Shown here in pieces: positions 61,725-64,000 of a stretch of 64,000 nt of DNA (the first letter of the stretch is position 1; each line of letters begins with the position of its first letter). Location of the stretch: positions 6,453,001 to 6,517,000 of the forward strand of contig NZ_CP154260.1 in the NCBI RefSeq assembly GCF_039545795.1, given 5' to 3'. A model generated the notes under the pieces. The model was not told where the DNA came from. It ran no database searches and saw only the letters and a list, made by a program, of their open reading frames with translations. The translations under genes and the position numbers were made by a program. This stretch comes from Chitinophaga niabensis. Its GTDB lineage: Bacteria; Bacteroidota; Bacteroidia; Chitinophagales; Chitinophagaceae.

Positions 61725-63098
61725 ATGGCCTCTATTTCCGATGTACATGCCGCCCAGCGTAGCTTTTTCGATTCCGGCGCCACCCGTTCCCTTGCATTCC
61801 GCAAGTCTCAGCTGAAAAAACTGAAAGCCACGCTGAAAAAACATGAAACCGCTATCCTGGAGGCTTTGCAGGCTGATCTGTCCAAACATCCGCTGGAGGC
61901 GTTTTCAAGTGAAGTGGGCCTGTTATTCGATGAAATAGACCATACCCTCACCAATTTAAGGGAATGGATGCGCCCCCAGGCTGTCAGTTCCCCACTGATG
62001 CATTATCCCTCCGCCAGCAAGATCTACCGGGAACCGAAAGGGCTTACCCTGCTGATAGGTCCCTGGAATTATCCTTTCCAGTTACTCATAAATCCGCTGA
62101 TAGGAGCCATAGCAGCAGGGAATTGTGCCATCCTGAAACCATCGGAACTGGCCCCGCAAACGGAGGCCATTACCCAAAAAGTGATCAAAGATGCCTTTGA
62201 TCCTGCATTTGTGGCTGTGATTACAGGAGAAGGCCATACCGTGATCCCGGAGATCATGCAAAACCGTTTCGATCATATTTTCTTTACCGGCAGCATCCCC
62301 GTTGGGCGTAAGATCCTGGAAATGGCCGCCCCGCATTTAACACCTGTAACATTAGAGCTGGGAGGAAAAAGCCCCTGCATTGTTGATAAAGGCGCAGACA
62401 TTAAAACTGCCGCTAAAAGGATCATATGGGGTAAATGCTGGAATGCAGGCCAAACCTGTATTGCACCGGATTATATATTAGCACATGAAAGTGTGATGGC
62501 CCCCCTCATCGAAGAAATGAAAGCAGCCATTACCCGTTTCTTTGGAGAAGATGTGTCACAGAGTAAAGATTATCCCCGCATCATCAATGAAAAAAGATTT
62601 GATCAGCTGGTCACATACCTGCAGCAGGGGACTATTGTAGCAGGCGGGCAAACAGACAGGGCACATAAATACATTGCACCCACCATCCTCACCAATGTTT
62701 CATTTGACGCAGCTGTAATGAAGGATGAGATCTTCGGTCCCATCCTGCCGGTGCTCCCATACAACACAGCAGATGAAGCCATAAAGATGATCGCGAAAAA
62801 TCCATATCCCTTATCGTTATACATCTTTTCAAACAGCCGCCGCACGGAGAAAACGTTTATAGATAAAGTAGCTTTTGGAGGTGGTTGTATCAATAACACA
62901 CTCGTACATTTTACCAATGCAGACCTGCCTTTCGGAGGGATTGGTTACAGTGGCATGGGCCGCTATCACGGACGTTCCAGTTTTGATGAATTCACGCATT
63001 TTAAAGGTGTGATGAAAACCGCTACCTGGCTGGATGTGCCGGTGAAATATCCGCCGTTTAAGAATAAGCTGAAGCTGGCGAAATTGATGATGAGGTAA
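61725..63098 (+). CDS. NAD(P)-dependent aldehyde dehydrogenase, class 3-like
   Basis: Enzyme of 457 residues that oxidises aldehydes to carboxylic acids. It resembles short class 3/fatty aldehyde dehydrogenases: LIGPWNYPFQLLINPLIGAIAAGN, the cofactor motif FFTGSIPVGRKI, the general base Glu in TLELGGKSPCIVD and the catalytic Cys245 in NAGQTCIAPDY. The C terminus has PFGGIGYSGMGRYHGRSSFDEFTH. The substrate is not readable but is often a medium- or long-chain aldehyde. The ATG lies about 100 nt from gatB, which diverges from it. Confidence 0.95.
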   Translation: MASISDVHAAQRSFFDSGATRSLAFRKSQLKKLKATLKKHETAILEALQADLSKHPLEAFSSEVGLLFDEIDHTLTNLREWMRPQAVSSPLMHYPSASKIYREPKGLTLLIGPWNYPFQLLINPLIGAIAAGNCAILKPSELAPQTEAITQKVIKDAFDPAFVAVITGEGHTVIPEIMQNRFDHIFFTGSIPVGRKILEMAAPHLTPVTLELGGKSPCIVDKGADIKTAAKRIIWGKCWNAGQTCIAPDYILAHESVMAPLIEEMKAAITRFFGEDVSQSKDYPRIINEKRFDQLVTYLQQGTIVAGGQTDRAHKYIAPTILTNVSFDAAVMKDEIFGPILPVLPYNTADEAIKMIAKNPYPLSLYIFSNSRRTEKTFIDKVAFGGGCINNTLVHFTNADLPFGGIGYSGMGRYHGRSSFDEFTHFKGVMKTATWLDVPVKYPPFKNKLKLAKLMMR

Positions 63099-63141
63099 AA
63101 AAACTCCGCCCTCTGCTGCGCGGCAAGGTCTCCGCCCAAAC

Positions 63142-63168
63142 AAAAAACGGCCCGCATGACACGAGCCG
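63142..63168 (-). terminator. intrinsic terminator after the PDZ gene
   Basis: On the minus strand CGGCTCG pairs with CGGGCCG (63162-63168 with 63148-63154, one T-G pair) and is followed by six Ts, the A-run at 63142-63147. It lies about 60 nt after the stop codon. Confidence 0.75.
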
Positions 63169-63228
63169 CTTCCTTTTGCTTTACACTAAACTAAACTATA
63201 ATTTTTCACCCTTCGTTACTGTATGCAA

Positions 63229-64000
63229 CTACAGGTTCTCAGTGTTTAATTTCTTCGGAATTGTAATGGTCAGCGTTTGTGTACTTCCATTCCTTTTCAC
63301 TTTTGCCGTGATGCTTTTGGCTTCTTTACTGTCTCTGTACAACTGCACAACATCCTTCGCATCCTTCACAGGTTTGCCTGCTAACTCCGTGATCACATCC
63401 TTCTCTTTAAACCCTGCTTTATCAGCAGCAGTGCCATCCGCTACATCCAATACCACAGCACCATTCGATTCTTCTGTATCTTGTACGGAAAGTCCCAGCC
63501 TTGTAGCGTTCCTGTCTTTAAAGAACTCTGCAAAAGGATATTCCCGTCCATCAGGTGTATTGCCAAAAGGACTTCTGCCATCAGGCATCCTGAATTGATA
63601 TTGATTACCACCTCCTGGTCCTAAACGTAAAGAACGGGGAGCATCTTGTCTTTTCTCAAGCGTTGCGGTAGCCTTTTGCTCTTTGCCATTACGCAGGTAA
63701 GAAACAGTGATCTTATCACTTGGTTTCAGTGCACCGATCGCTTCATACAATTCCTGAGGTTCCAGTATCTTTTTATCATTGATGCCCGTGATCACATCAC
63801 CCTCTTTCAATCCTGCTTTTTCAGCAGCGCTGCCTTCTGCAACTTCGGTGATCGTAGCACCTTTGGCATCTTCTTTTTTGGTGATAACACCGAGTACTGC
63901 CGGGTTGGGAGAGATGGATAATTCCTGTTCTTCAAAAGGAGAACCTGGCGGCAGATTGCCATTCCTTGGTGTGATCACCCGGCGGCGGACAATGATATCC
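63229..64000 (-). CDS. PDZ-domain protein, N-terminal part beyond the window
   Basis: The frame stays open to the right edge, so the start codon lies outside; the GTG at 63978 is internal. About 257 residues are visible. Two PDZ domains are seen: PAVLGVITKKEDAKGATI...AGLKEGDVITGINDKKI and TRLGLSVQDTEESNGAVV...AGFKEKDVITELAGKPV, joined by a Gly/Asn/Arg/Pro linker. No trypsin-like catalytic motif is present in this part. It is likely an envelope protein, either a HtrA-type protease whose catalytic domain is outside or a PDZ scaffold without protease. Confidence 0.85.
   Translation of the reverse strand, partial: DIIVRRRVITPRNGNLPPGSPFEEQELSISPNPAVLGVITKKEDAKGATITEVAEGSAAEKAGLKEGDVITGINDKKILEPQELYEAIGALKPSDKITVSYLRNGKEQKATATLEKRQDAPRSLRLGPGGGNQYQFRMPDGRSPFGNTPDGREYPFAEFFKDRNATRLGLSVQDTEESNGAVVLDVADGTAADKAGFKEKDVITELAGKPVKDAKDVVQLYRDSKEAKSITAKVKRNGSTQTLTITIPKKLNTENL

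Overview
The window looks like a chromosome segment of a Bacteroidota bacterium, most likely a Chitinophaga-like member of the Chitinophagaceae. The evidence is the gliding/type IX secretion operon gldKLMN, a separate PorZ-type protein with a type IX sorting domain, three SusC/SusD outer-membrane pairs, DUF4271 and DUF4783 proteins, and promoters of the Bacteroidota form TTG-N16..23-TAnnTTTG. No rRNA, tRNA, CRISPR array or prophage was found. Family calls rest on motifs read by eye; no database search was run.

Layout. 1-10.1 kb: an efflux cluster of three FtsX/MacB-type permeases (the first cut by the left edge), one ABC ATPase, a TolC-type channel and a HlyD-type adaptor, closed by a terminator. 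10.2-16.4 kb: gpsA, convergent hemW, DUF4271, hemD and a DUF255 thioredoxin-fold protein. 16.4-21.6 kb: gldK-gldL-gldM-gldN, the envelope core and motor of the type IX secretion system. 21.6-28.6 kb: a Crp-like regulator, a DinB-like protein, then leftward uvrC with an unknown lipoprotein, an LVIVD-repeat lipoprotein and gpmI. 28.7-33.6 kb: DUF4783, the nadC / lipid kinase / SUI1 operon, an aldo-keto reductase, a structured intergenic region that may encode a small RNA, and birA. 33.7-43.2 kb: rsfS-ftsH-LUD protein, lpxH, recO, porZ and an MMPL-type exporter.

43.2-58.8 kb is the accessory part. It has a transposase-like gene of the IS1595 type that keeps its reading frame but seems to have lost the catalytic acidic residues, a small ORF set in strong hairpins, and three successive SusC/SusD pairs with no carbohydrate-active enzyme among them. 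The right end holds a TlpA-like thioredoxin lipoprotein, gatB, an aldehyde dehydrogenase and a PDZ protein cut by the window edge.

The most unusual points are the mutually exclusive hairpins at 32.7 kb, the apparently inactivated transposase just upstream of the SusCD array, and the nested hairpin that buries the start codon of the small ORF at 44.2 kb.
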